From the NCBI GenBank assembly GCA_036123585.1, contig JAZADN010000047.1, positions 28,148 through 92,147 of the forward strand: a stretch of 64,000 bases of DNA, written 5' to 3'. The notes beneath the pieces were generated by a model. The model saw nothing but the letters and a program-made list of their open reading frames with translations, was not told where the DNA came from and searched no databases. Origin of the DNA: UBA9410 sp036123585. Its GTDB lineage: Bacteria > Actinomycetota > Acidimicrobiia > Acidimicrobiales > MedAcidi-G1. Of the stretch, positions 40,124 through 49,065 are shown piece after piece (within the stretch, counting starts at the first letter, position 1; each line of letters starts with the position of its first letter). The position numbers and the translations under genes were made by a program.

Positions 40124-40953
40124 CCCGGCCCGGCGCCCGGTGCGTCACCGGCGTTCCGCCTGAGCCTTCGGACACCGAGGAACAGGCCTGCCAGTACCAG
40201 CGCGGTCACGCCCGTGGCCACCACCCAGTTCCTGTCGATGGGTACCCGGTCGCCCAGCGGGACGGGATTCTCGAACTCCCGGATTGGCCAGCCCCGGACC
40301 TCCGAGGCCCGTCGAAGTTCCCGGTCCGGGTTGACGGCCACCGGGTGCCCTACGGCCTCAAGCATCGGGACGTCGGTCCCCGAGTCCGAGTAGGCCCAAG
40401 ATCCAACCAGGTCGAGGTCGAGCCGGTCGGCCATCTCGCGGACGGCGTCTGCCTTCGCCGGCCCCTGCGCGTAAAACTCCACCTCGCCCGTGTAGCGGCC
40501 CTCGTCGTCGACCTCCGGGCGGGTGGCGATGAAGTGGTCGACGCCGAGGTGCTCGGCCATTGGGGCCACGATCTCCGCCGGCGAGGCGGAAACCAGCACG
40601 AGTAGCCGACCTTCCGACCTGTGATGGGCCAGCAGGTCGATTGCCTCGTCGTAGACAAAAGGCTCGATGACCTCGGCTAGGTGGTCGCGGGCGAGACGTC
40701 CAAGGCCCTCCTGTTCCCAGCCGGCGGCGAGCCGGAGAGCGGTGCGGCGGGCTCGGTCCATGCTCGCCTCGTCAGCCCCAAAGAACCGGAACAGCAGTTG
40801 GCCCCAGGCGGCCCGAACGGCCATGGGAGCACTCAGGTAACCGGCTCGGTGAAGGGCGGGGCCGTAGGCGGCCATCGACGCCCGGGCGATGACCGTCTTG
40901 TCGAGGTCGAAGAAGGCCGCCGCCGCTCCCACTTCCGGCTGTTCCGATTCCAC
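40120..40953 (-). CDS. HAD-IB family phosphatase with a C-terminal membrane helix
   Basis: 277 residues. Nucleophile motif FFDLDKTVI (D16, D18), motif II VLVSASPAEIVAP and motif III GSWAYSDSGTDVPMLEAVG match SerB/PSPase-like HAD-IB enzymes, many of which act on phosphoserine or lysophosphatidic phosphates. A C-terminal helix (WVVATGVTALVLAGLFLGV) followed by RRLRRN anchors it to the membrane, which points towards a lipid phosphate substrate (inference). GTG start. Confidence 0.85.
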   Translation of the reverse strand: MESEQPEVGAAAAFFDLDKTVIARASMAAYGPALHRAGYLSAPMAVRAAWGQLLFRFFGADEASMDRARRTALRLAAGWEQEGLGRLARDHLAEVIEPFVYDEAIDLLAHHRSEGRLLVLVSASPAEIVAPMAEHLGVDHFIATRPEVDDEGRYTGEVEFYAQGPAKADAVREMADRLDLDLVGSWAYSDSGTDVPMLEAVGHPVAVNPDRELRRASEVRGWPIREFENPVPLGDRVPIDRNWVVATGVTALVLAGLFLGVRRLRRNAGDAPGAGPG

Positions 40954-41085
40954 GGTCTAATTGTCGCAGGCCTCCGATGCCTCGCGCCCGTCGCTGTGGT
41001 CGGGCCCTTCGCGGGCCCATGGAGGCAGCACCGCAACTCTCACGATCGAGTCGTGGAGGCTTCGGATCGAGAAGGAAGAGCGGCC

Positions 41086-41228
41086 ATGAAGGTGTTCTGG
41101 TTCCTGAAGCGGACTCGGGGACGACCGTCGTGGAGGCAGCTGTTGCAATGACCTTGATGGGGGAGTCATCCCCGCGCGTGGTGGTCCCCGGCGTGGGCCA
41201 GGTGGGCGGCACCAGCGAGGTTCCTTGA
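41086..41228 (+). pseudogene. Possible frameshifted prepilin-like remnant
   Basis: The 388-bp gap 40954-41341 contains no clear gene. ATG 41086 with GAAGGAAG 8 nt upstream opens MKVFWFLKR and stops at 41151. In the frame one base earlier, DSGTTVVEAAVAMTLMG follows at once and ends at 41228. Joined, they give a basic leader, a G-T cleavage site, a Glu at +5 and a hydrophobic stretch, as in type IV-like pseudopilins. Short and unsupported otherwise; it may be chance. Confidence 0.25.
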
Positions 41229-41341
41229 GCGGCGCGCTTCATTGCGAGGGATCGAGGGCTGCGGATCGGACAGGTGGTCTAGCGTCGGGGCCGAGGGGCC
41301 CGACCGGCGGGCCGGACCGTGGACACGGGGGCGACGGCCAG

Positions 41342-41701
41342 GTGCAGTTCGACGTTCACCGGTCATCGCTGGAACCCGCCTTCCCGGCGGGTGTGGTGCT
41401 TCGTGCCCTTGGTGACCTGGACATGGCGGGCGTCCCCCGGCTCCGCAGCGCCGTGGTGTCGGAGGTGGACGGCGGCACGCGCCTGCTGGTCCTCGACCTG
41501 ACCGGTGTCGACCACCTCGACTCGGCCGGTTTGGGCGCAGTCATTGGCGCACTCCGTCGCTTGCGGACCCACAACGGAGATCTGAGGCTCGTCTGTCCAG
41601 AACCCCGGCTTCGGCGGGTATTTGAGGCTTGCGATCTGGACCGAGTGCTCGAACTCCACGACGACGTCGACGCGGCAGTGGGGCAGGCGACCATCCGATG
41701 A
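41342..41701 (+). CDS. STAS-domain anti-sigma factor antagonist (second copy)
   Basis: 119 residues from GTG 41342. VVLRALGDLDMAGVPRLRSAV, then LLVLDLTGVDHLDSAGLGAVIG, gives the STAS fold with the phosphorylatable Ser of DSAG. The stop overlaps the start of the ATPase kinase gene (ATGA), so this is a complete antagonist/anti-sigma pair. A second antagonist is at 21377. Confidence 0.88.
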   Translation: MQFDVHRSSLEPAFPAGVVLRALGDLDMAGVPRLRSAVVSEVDGGTRLLVLDLTGVDHLDSAGLGAVIGALRRLRTHNGDLRLVCPEPRLRRVFEACDLDRVLELHDDVDAAVGQATIR

Positions 41702-42153
41702 GTCGTGGCAGCGGCCGGTCGTCGGCGGGTATCGAACTGGTCATACCGCCCCGCCCCGAGTACTTGCAGCTGGTTCGAGCCATCGTCGGCGCGGCAACTG
41801 GGACGGGACAGGTAGGGGCGCCTCTTCTCGATCCGGGCCGGGTGGCCGACCTCCGCCTCGTCGTCTCCGAAGCGGTCACCAATGCCATAGAGGCCCAAGT
41901 CGCGGTCGGCGCCCCGGAGCGGATCGTGGTGCGGTGTCGACCCGAGAAAGACCGGATCGTCGTCGAGGTCGTGGACCGGGGGCCCGGCTTCGATCCCGGG
42001 GCCGTCCCGGACCTTCCCCCCGTGACCGATGCCGAACGGTTGGATCACGAGTCCGGGCTGGGCCTCTCGCTCATGGACCGTCTGGCCGATGGAGCGGTCG
42101 TCGAGACCGGTCCTGACGGCACCTTGGTGCGCCTCACCGTCGAATACTCCTAA
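41698..42153 (+). CDS. RsbW/SpoIIAB-like anti-sigma factor histidine-kinase-type ATPase
   Basis: 151 residues. HATPase fold: the N box is DLRLVVSEAVTNAIEAQV, the G1 region is VEVVDRGPGFDP, and the G2 region is HESGLGLSLMDRLAD. Such kinases bind a sigma factor and phosphorylate the STAS partner. ATG 41698 overlaps the STAS stop. The cognate sigma is not adjacent; the SigB-like factor at 38884 is a candidate within 3 kb. Confidence 0.88.
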   Translation: MSRGSGRSSAGIELVIPPRPEYLQLVRAIVGAATGTGQVGAPLLDPGRVADLRLVVSEAVTNAIEAQVAVGAPERIVVRCRPEKDRIVVEVVDRGPGFDPGAVPDLPPVTDAERLDHESGLGLSLMDRLADGAVVETGPDGTLVRLTVEYS

Positions 42154-42325
42154 CCGGGCCAGAGACTCGCGGTCGGCTGATACCGAAAAGGGGTTATCAC
42201 CGGTTGTCACGGCACGACCGTTACGGTTCTCACGGGCCGGTGGCCTGTCACGGACGGAACGGAGACACCGAGACACCTCACAGAACCGATGGATGGGCCG
42301 CGGGGAGCGAACACGAGGGAGGACA

Positions 42326-43723
42326 ATGACAATGGCCGATGGTGCGCCGACGGGCAAGACTTGGCTGGGGAGTGACACGGCGCTGGCCCGCGCCGTCGGC
42401 CGACCCGTCAGGCACTTCCTCGGCATCGAGGCGGCCGGTGGCATCCTCCTCATGGTGGCCACCGCAGTAGCCCTCGTGTGGGCCAACTCGCCGTGGTCGG
42501 GCTCCTACCACGACCTGTGGCACACCGAGGTCCATCTGGCCGTCGGCGGCGTGGCCCTGGAACACCACGGCCACGCCCTGACCCTCCACCAACTGGTGAA
42601 CGACGCCCTCATGGCCGTCTTTTTCTTCGTGGTCGGCCTGGAGATCAAGCGCGAACTGGTGGCCGGCCACCTCCGCGACCGTCGGGCCGCCATGCTGCCG
42701 GCTGCCGCCGCCATGGGCGGGATGGTCGTCCCGGCCCTCCTCTTCTTCGCCCTCAACCCGTCCGGAGACGCCTCGGCCGGGTGGGGGATCCCCATGGCCA
42801 CCGACATCGCCTTCGCAGTCGGAGTGGTATCCATCCTCGGGCCACGGGTCTCCACGCCGCTCAAGGTCTTCCTGTTGTCGTTGGCCATCGTCGACGACAT
42901 CGGGGCCATCCTGGTGATCGCCGTCTTCTACACCAGCGAGTTGGCCACCGAGTGGCTGGTCCTGGCCGTGGCCACCGTGTTGGCTGTCGTCATCCTGACC
43001 CGGGCCAAGGTCTGGTACACGCCGTTCTACCTACTGCTGGGCACCCTCCTCTGGTACGCAACGTTCCGCTCGGGGATCCACGCCACCATCGCCGGCGTGG
43101 CCATGGGTCTCCTCGCCCCTGCCAAGGCTCTCTTGGAGCCTGGCGAGGAGCCGCCCATCGAAGTGGGCCGGATGGACGCCCATAACCTCCGGGCGGCCAA
43201 GTTCCGTCTCAATGAGTCGGTGTCGGTGGCTGCCCGACTCGAGCACCAGCTCCACCCCGTCACGAGTTTCGTCATCATCCCGGTATTCGCTCTGGCCAAC
43301 GCGGGGATCGAACTGAGTGGAGAGGCTCTGTCCGATGCCCTCACTTCTCCGATCACCCTGGGTGTGGTCCTCGGACTGGTGGTCGGCAAGGTGGTCGGCA
43401 TCAGTCTGTTCACCCTTGGCGCCGTCCGTTTCGGACTCTCGGCGTTGCCTCGGGGGGCGACCGTTCGACACGTGGTCGGACTCTCAGCCATTGCCGGCAT
43501 CGGCTTCACCGTGTCGCTCTTCGTGACGGGCCTCGCCTACGACGACCTTGTTCTTCAGGACGAGGCCAAGGTGGGCATCCTGTTTGCTTCGGTGGTGGCC
43601 GCCCTGGTGGGGCTAGCCGTGCTGTCGGGTGCACACTCCGATGGGACCGAGGATCAGGAGATTGTTCCCGAGGTGGCAGCGGATCACCGTACGGACGGAT
43701 CGGTCGAGGAGGCCGCCACTTGA
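42326..43723 (+). CDS. nhaA: Na+/H+ antiporter NhaA
   Basis: 465 residues with about twelve membrane helices. The ion-site signature SLAIVDDIGAILVIA carries the paired aspartates (D163/D164 in E. coli), and MATDIAFAVGVV lies upstream of it. FFFVVGLEIKRELVAGHL is the conserved helix II/III region. Imports two H+ and exports one Na+, typical of salt-exposed cells. ATG 42326 has GGGAGGA 5 nt upstream. Confidence 0.95.
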   Translation: MTMADGAPTGKTWLGSDTALARAVGRPVRHFLGIEAAGGILLMVATAVALVWANSPWSGSYHDLWHTEVHLAVGGVALEHHGHALTLHQLVNDALMAVFFFVVGLEIKRELVAGHLRDRRAAMLPAAAAMGGMVVPALLFFALNPSGDASAGWGIPMATDIAFAVGVVSILGPRVSTPLKVFLLSLAIVDDIGAILVIAVFYTSELATEWLVLAVATVLAVVILTRAKVWYTPFYLLLGTLLWYATFRSGIHATIAGVAMGLLAPAKALLEPGEEPPIEVGRMDAHNLRAAKFRLNESVSVAARLEHQLHPVTSFVIIPVFALANAGIELSGEALSDALTSPITLGVVLGLVVGKVVGISLFTLGAVRFGLSALPRGATVRHVVGLSAIAGIGFTVSLFVTGLAYDDLVLQDEAKVGILFASVVAALVGLAVLSGAHSDGTEDQEIVPEVAADHRTDGSVEEAAT

Positions 43724-43793
43724 GGTCGATCGGGGTCCGGACGACGTTCCGGTGCTTGACACGGACACCCGACTTCTGCCAATGGTGGAATTT

Positions 43794-46700
43794 ATGAGCA
43801 GGGCATTGGTCATCGTTGAGTCGCCGGCCAAGGCGAAGACGATCTCGGGGTATCTCGGCGCCGGTTTCGTCGTGGAGTCGTCGATCGGGCACATCCGCGA
43901 CCTCCCAATGCGGGCGTCGGACGTCCCGGCCGCCTACAAGGACCTCGACTGGGCCAAGACAGGTGTCGACGTGGACAACGGCTTCAAGCCGCTATACGTG
44001 GTCAATGCCGACAAGAAGTCCCAGATCTCGCAGTTGAAGCGCCTACTCAAGGACGCCGACGAGTTGTATCTGGCGACCGATGAGGACCGGGAGGGCGAGG
44101 CCATTGCCTGGCACCTGCTGGAGGTCCTGAACCCCAAGGTGCCGGTCCACCGGATGGTCTTCCACGAGATCACGAAGTCGGCCATCACCGAGGCCTTGGC
44201 CAACACCCGGGAGTTGGACACCCGCCTGGTCGACGCCCAAGAGACCCGACGCATCCTCGACCGCCTATACGGCTACGAACTCTCGCCGGTGCTGTGGCGG
44301 ATGATCGGTGGTGGCCTCTCGGCTGGCCGGGTGCAGAGCGTGGCCACCCGCATGGTGGTTGAACGCGAGCGGGAGCGGATGGCCTTCGCCTCGGCCGACT
44401 ACTGGGACCTGACCTGTCGCCTCGTTACGGCGAGCGGCGAGGGGTTCACGGCCCGCCTCATCGAGGTGGATGGTCGGAAGGTGGCCACCGGACGCGACTT
44501 CGACGACGCGGGGCGGGCGACCGGAGACGTCCTGGTGCTCGACGAATCGGCAGCTGGCGCGGTGCGCAGAGGCTTCGAGGGGCGTCCGGTGGTCGTCGAC
44601 TCGGTGGAGCCCAAGCCATACCGGCGTCGTCCGGCGGCCCCATTCACCACGTCGACCTTCCAGCAAGAGGCAGGGCGCCGATTGCGCTTGTCGGCGTCAA
44701 GGGCCATGCACGCCGCCCAGGGTCTTTACCAGAAGGGCTACATCACCTACATGCGGACCGACAGCACCACGCTGTCCGACACCGCGGTGCGGGCCGCTCG
44801 GGCCGAAGCAAAGCAGCGGTTCGGCGCTGACCACGTTCCCGACGCACCACGGACCTACGCCAACAAGGTGCGCAACGCCCAGGAGGCGCACGAGGCCATC
44901 CGACCGGCCGGCGACCGGTTCCGCCACCCTGACGAGGTGCGTGGCGAGCTACCGAAGTCGGAGGCCGACGTCTACGAGATGGTGTGGCGACGAACGGTGG
45001 CCTCACAGATGAGCGATACCACCGGCGAGACGGTGGGCCTCCGCCTCTCCGGCGACCTTGCGGCCGACGCCGCGTCGGTGGGCGTTCGGGCCACGGTGGC
45101 CGCCAGTGGCACGGTGATTCACCACCAGGGCTTCCGCCGGGTCTACGAGGAGGCGACCGCCGAGGCGGCCCGAGGCGGTGGTGGGGGTACAAAGACCGAC
45201 TCTGTCGCTGCAGACGACGAGGCCGAGGAGCGGGTGCTGCCAGCAGTGTCGGTCGGCGAGGCCATCGACGTAGCCGAGGTCGAGGTCGACGGGCACAGGA
45301 CGAAGCCGCCCTCCCGGTACACGGAGGCCTCGTTGGTCAAGGGCCTCGAGGAGCACGGCGTGGGCCGGCCCTCCACCTACGCCTCGATCATGGAGACCAT
45401 CCAGCGGAAGTACGTCTTCAAGAAGGGCAACGCCCTGGTGCCCACGCTGAGCGCCTTCGCGGTGACCACCCTGCTGGAGCGGCACTTCCCGAGGATGGTC
45501 GACTACGGCTTCACCGCCTCGATGGAGGAGGACCTGGACGAGATCGCTGCCGGCCGGGCCGAGAGCGTCCCATGGCTCGACGCCTTCTACTTCGGCTCCG
45601 ACGACGACATCGGGCTGAAGGCCAAGGTCACCACCCGCCTCGGTGACATCGACCCGAAGGGCGTGAGCACTGTGGATCTCGGGGCCACCACGGACGGAGA
45701 GCCGGTGGTGGCCCGGTTCGGCAAGTTTGGGCCTTACGTGCAGGTCGGCGAACACACCCAGTCCATCCCCGACGACCTGCCCCCGGACGAGCTGTCGGTC
45801 GAGCGGGCGCTCGAATATCTGAATGCACCGGCCGATCGGGAACTCGGTACCGACCCTGAGACGGGTTTGGTGGTCGTGGCACGGTCTGGGCGCTTCGGGC
45901 CCTACGTGTCCCTCGGCCGACCTCCGGACCGTCCGGCCCCGTCGTCGCCGGAGGGCCGTCTCATGGCCCTGCCCCGGAACAAGAAGGAACTGAAGGTGGC
46001 GTTGGCATACCTGCGTCTGGCCGCCGGGCGCCTCGACCTGGCCGCCGCCACGGCGATCCTGAACGTGCCCAAGCGGGGGATCGGCAAGGGCGCGGTCGAC
46101 GCCGTGAAGGACGCCGTGTCGACGGGCCGTTCCGTCGTCGAGGCGCTGAGGGATGCCGAGGGGCTCGGGATCAAGGGCAAGCCGTTGGCCGGCATCGGAG
46201 CGTTCCTGGCCCTCGGCGAAGAGTTGCACGGCCTGCGCGACGAGGGCCCGGCCGCCGTGCTGGAGGCGGCGATCGAGCGCTCGGGCTACGGCGACGAACT
46301 GCGGGCCGACGAGACGGGTGCCGCCCGGTTCGAAAACCTAGAGAAACTGTCGGAGGTCGTCGGTGCCTTCGAGGATCTCGAGTCGGTGCTCGACGAGTTG
46401 GACAGCCAGGCCGGCCTCGACGAACTGCCCCGCCCCAAGACGGCGTCGCTGTTCGAGACGATGACACTGGAGCGGATCACCTTCGACGATGCCATGCAAC
46501 TGCTGAGCCTTCCCCGCACCGTCGGCGTCGACCCGGCTGACGGCGCAGAGGTCACGGTGCACAACGGCCCGTACGGCCCGTACCTGAAGAAGGGGTCGGA
46601 CAGCCGGAACATCGAGAAGGAGGAGCAGCTCCTCACCATCACCCTTGACGAGTGCCTGTCTCTGCTGTCCCAGCCCAAGCGCCGGGGTCGTAACACCCCG

Positions 46701-46913
46701 AAGCCGCCGCTGAAGGAGCTGGGGAAGGACCCGGAGACGGGGAAGGTGATGTTGCTAAAGGACGGTAATTGGGGCCCGTATGTGACCGATGGCGAGTACA
46801 ACGCGTCGTTGCAGCGGGGCGACGCCGTCGAGGAGTTGACCGACGAGCGGGCCGCTGAACTACTGGCCGAGCGCCGTATGAAGGGCCCGGCAAAGAAGAA
46901 AGGCCGGCGCTAA
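43794..46913 (+). CDS. topA: DNA topoisomerase I with a UvrD/PcrA 2B-like insert
   Basis: 1039 residues. Relaxes negative supercoils. Toprim domain (LVIVESPAKAKTISGYLG, DEDREGEAIAWHL) and catalytic tyrosine Y319 in ITYMRTDST are intact. C-terminal repeats are present (ARFGKFGPYVQVGE, ARSGRFGPYVSLG, HNGPYGPYLKKG, KDGNWGPYVTDGE). Between the second and third, residues about 731-882 replace the usual Pro/Ala/Lys linker with KELKVALAYLRL, ILNVPKRGIGKGAVDAV, IERSGYGDEL and ARFENLEKLSEVVGAFE. In order and spacing these match the 2B subdomain of UvrD/PcrA helicases. No helicase ATPase motifs are present. Mycobacterial TopA is about 934 residues. Confidence 0.95.
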   Translation: MSRALVIVESPAKAKTISGYLGAGFVVESSIGHIRDLPMRASDVPAAYKDLDWAKTGVDVDNGFKPLYVVNADKKSQISQLKRLLKDADELYLATDEDREGEAIAWHLLEVLNPKVPVHRMVFHEITKSAITEALANTRELDTRLVDAQETRRILDRLYGYELSPVLWRMIGGGLSAGRVQSVATRMVVERERERMAFASADYWDLTCRLVTASGEGFTARLIEVDGRKVATGRDFDDAGRATGDVLVLDESAAGAVRRGFEGRPVVVDSVEPKPYRRRPAAPFTTSTFQQEAGRRLRLSASRAMHAAQGLYQKGYITYMRTDSTTLSDTAVRAARAEAKQRFGADHVPDAPRTYANKVRNAQEAHEAIRPAGDRFRHPDEVRGELPKSEADVYEMVWRRTVASQMSDTTGETVGLRLSGDLAADAASVGVRATVAASGTVIHHQGFRRVYEEATAEAARGGGGGTKTDSVAADDEAEERVLPAVSVGEAIDVAEVEVDGHRTKPPSRYTEASLVKGLEEHGVGRPSTYASIMETIQRKYVFKKGNALVPTLSAFAVTTLLERHFPRMVDYGFTASMEEDLDEIAAGRAESVPWLDAFYFGSDDDIGLKAKVTTRLGDIDPKGVSTVDLGATTDGEPVVARFGKFGPYVQVGEHTQSIPDDLPPDELSVERALEYLNAPADRELGTDPETGLVVVARSGRFGPYVSLGRPPDRPAPSSPEGRLMALPRNKKELKVALAYLRLAAGRLDLAAATAILNVPKRGIGKGAVDAVKDAVSTGRSVVEALRDAEGLGIKGKPLAGIGAFLALGEELHGLRDEGPAAVLEAAIERSGYGDELRADETGAARFENLEKLSEVVGAFEDLESVLDELDSQAGLDELPRPKTASLFETMTLERITFDDAMQLLSLPRTVGVDPADGAEVTVHNGPYGPYLKKGSDSRNIEKEEQLLTITLDECLSLLSQPKRRGRNTPKPPLKELGKDPETGKVMLLKDGNWGPYVTDGEYNASLQRGDAVEELTDERAAELLAERRMKGPAKKKGRR

Positions 46914-46981
46914 CTGGAGTCCCGCCCGAGGCTCGGTGTCACGAGGTGTCCTACGCCCCCAAGCAGGGGGGAAGGCTCCCG

Positions 46982-46987
46982 TAGAAT
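46982..46987 (+). promoter_or_regulatory. -10 element of the MFS gene
   Basis: TAGAAT, 6 nt, GTG. A CCCCC-AAGCA-GGGGG hairpin (46956-46970) lies just upstream and may separate it from topA. Confidence 0.5.
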
Positions 46988-46993
46988 GGCCGG

Positions 46994-48460
46994 GTGACCG
47001 AGGTGAACGGACCGGCGGGCGGGCTGCCCGGGGAGGGTCCCGGCGAGGCGACCGGTGGTCGGCCAGTCCCCGGTGACGAGTTCACGCCCTTTCTTCCAGT
47101 TGAGGGGCGGCCATCGCTGAGGGTTCGGCTGTTCGGGACGCCCGCTTTCTTCCGGTTGTGGATGGCTCAGGTGGTGTCGGCCACCGGCGACTGGCTAGGC
47201 CTGCTCGCCATCTCGATCCTGGCCATCCGGGTGGGCTCGGGCAACGAGGGTGCGGCTCTCAGCCTGGTCCTGGCCGCCCGCATTGTCCCCGGCTTCTTCT
47301 TCGGCCCAGTGGCCGGCGTGCTGGTCGACCGGTGGGACCGCAAGCGCACCATGGTCACCTGCGACGTTGGGCGGGCCGCGGTGATGGTCGTTCTGCCGTT
47401 CGTGGACACGCTCATCGGTCTGTTCATCGCTTCGCTGGTGCTCGAGGCACTAACCATGCTGTGGGGTCCGGCCAAGGAGGCTTCGGTCCCCCACGTGGTG
47501 CCGGAGGACCAGCTGGCTACAGCCAACTCGCTGTCGCTTGTCGCCGCCTATGGGACGTTCCCCTTGGGAGCTGGCCTGATGGCCCTATTCGGACGGCTGT
47601 CCACGGCGCTGTTTGACTCGGCGTGGGCCGACAACATCCGGCTCGACGACATGGGCCTGGCGTTTTACGCCAACGCCCTCTCGTTTCTGGTCACCGGTTG
47701 GTTGATTCTCACCCTGAACCTGCCAAAGCGCCCCCGGGCCGAGAAGGACGAGGCACGTGGCCGGCGCCTTTCGCTCGACAACCCAATGGCTGAACTCCGT
47801 GAAGGTTGGCGGTTCGCCTTCGGGAACCCAGTGGCCCGCACCGTCAATCTCGGCCTGGCCACCGGACTGATCGGCGGCGGAATGCTGGTGCCGCTGGGCG
47901 CCATCTATGCCGACGAAGTGCTGGGTGCCGGCAAGTCGGGCTTAGGTGTGCTCATCACCGCCCTAGGCCTCGGCGTGGCGTCCGGGGTGGGCTTGATCAC
48001 CTGGCGGCAGAAGCACCTCGACAAAGCCCGCATGTTCACCGTGGCGCTGACCGGCGCGGGGATCTTCCTTGCCATGGCGGCGTCGATCAGCCAGGTCCAC
48101 GCCTCGACGTCGATGGTCTTCTGTATCGGGATCTGTGCCGGCGGGGTTTACGTGCTCGGCTTCACTCTCCTGCATGAGACGGTCGACGACGAGCTCCGGG
48201 GTCGGATCTTTTCCACGCTGTACCTGCTGGTCCGGGGGTGCGTCCTGCTGGCCCTGGTGGTAGGGCCGCTCATGGAGGACCTGCTGGACCGCCTGTCCAG
48301 CGTGCTGTGGGACCGCCACGTGGAGGTGTTCGGCCTGGGCGTGAATGTGCCCGGGGTTCGCCTCACCCTTTGGCTGGCCGCCCTCATCATCTTGGCCTCC
48401 GGGGCGGTGGCTGCCGGCTCGCTGCGGGCCGGACTCCGTGATCGGGAGGAGGCTTCGTGA
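46994..48460 (+). CDS. MFS transporter
   Basis: 488 residues with about eleven to twelve membrane helices. After a polar N terminus, FRLWMAQVVSATGDWLGLLA and GVLVDRWDRKRTMVTCD form the helix 1-3 region with the G-x-x-x-D-R-x-x-R/K loop of the enterobactin exporter-like MFS group. Substrate unknown. The GTGA overlap with tmk makes an operon tmk-holB likely. Confidence 0.88.
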   Translation: MTEVNGPAGGLPGEGPGEATGGRPVPGDEFTPFLPVEGRPSLRVRLFGTPAFFRLWMAQVVSATGDWLGLLAISILAIRVGSGNEGAALSLVLAARIVPGFFFGPVAGVLVDRWDRKRTMVTCDVGRAAVMVVLPFVDTLIGLFIASLVLEALTMLWGPAKEASVPHVVPEDQLATANSLSLVAAYGTFPLGAGLMALFGRLSTALFDSAWADNIRLDDMGLAFYANALSFLVTGWLILTLNLPKRPRAEKDEARGRRLSLDNPMAELREGWRFAFGNPVARTVNLGLATGLIGGGMLVPLGAIYADEVLGAGKSGLGVLITALGLGVASGVGLITWRQKHLDKARMFTVALTGAGIFLAMAASISQVHASTSMVFCIGICAGGVYVLGFTLLHETVDDELRGRIFSTLYLLVRGCVLLALVVGPLMEDLLDRLSSVLWDRHVEVFGLGVNVPGVRLTLWLAALIILASGAVAAGSLRAGLRDREEAS

Positions 48461-49065
48461 CCGGACGGTTCATTGCCGTGGAGGGGGCCGACGGGACCGG
48501 AAAGTCCACCCAGGCCCGCCTGCTTGCCGAGCACCTCGATGCGGTCTTCACCCGGGAACCGGGGGGTACGCCGCTGGGTGAGCGCATACGCGCCCTGGTG
48601 CTGGACCCCGACGGCGACGGTCCGGTGGACCGGGCCGAGGCGCTGCTCATGGCGGCGGCCCGGGCCCAGCACGTGGAGCAGGTCGTGGCTCCGGCGCTGG
48701 CTGCTGGGCGTGATGTCGTATCGGATCGATTTGTGGCGTCGTCCATCGCTTACCAGGGACACGGAAGGGGCTTAGGCGCCAAGGAGGTGACCGAGGTCAA
48801 CCGGTTCGCCACCGATGGCCTACGGCCCGACCTGGTGGTACTCGTGGTGCTGGAAGCTCCCCTGGCCGCCGATCGGCTGGGCGACGATGGGGACCGTGAC
48901 CGGATCGAGCGGGCCGGCGATGATCTCCAGGCAGTGGTCGTGGACGCCTACCGGGGTATGGCTGTTGCCGACCCGGACCGCTGGGTGGTGGTCGATGGTT
49001 CGGGCTCTATCGAGGAGGTGGCGGCACGGGTGGCCGCTGCCGTAGATGCCCGACTGGGAGCCTGA
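48457..49065 (+). CDS. tmk: Thymidylate kinase
   Basis: 202 residues. Phosphorylates dTMP to dTDP. P-loop EGADGTGKSTQARLLAEHL, then the DR motif in VVSDRFVASSIAYQG, and EAPLAADRL near the lid. Normal length. Overlaps the MFS gene upstream and holB downstream (TGATG). Confidence 0.95.
   Translation: MTGRFIAVEGADGTGKSTQARLLAEHLDAVFTREPGGTPLGERIRALVLDPDGDGPVDRAEALLMAAARAQHVEQVVAPALAAGRDVVSDRFVASSIAYQGHGRGLGAKEVTEVNRFATDGLRPDLVVLVVLEAPLAADRLGDDGDRDRIERAGDDLQAVVVDAYRGMAVADPDRWVVVDGSGSIEEVAARVAAAVDARLGA

Noticed and set aside
46956..46970. CCCCC-AAGCA-GGGGG hairpin as a firm topA terminator
   Set aside because: Only 5 bp with no T run; noted with the MFS promoter rather than called.
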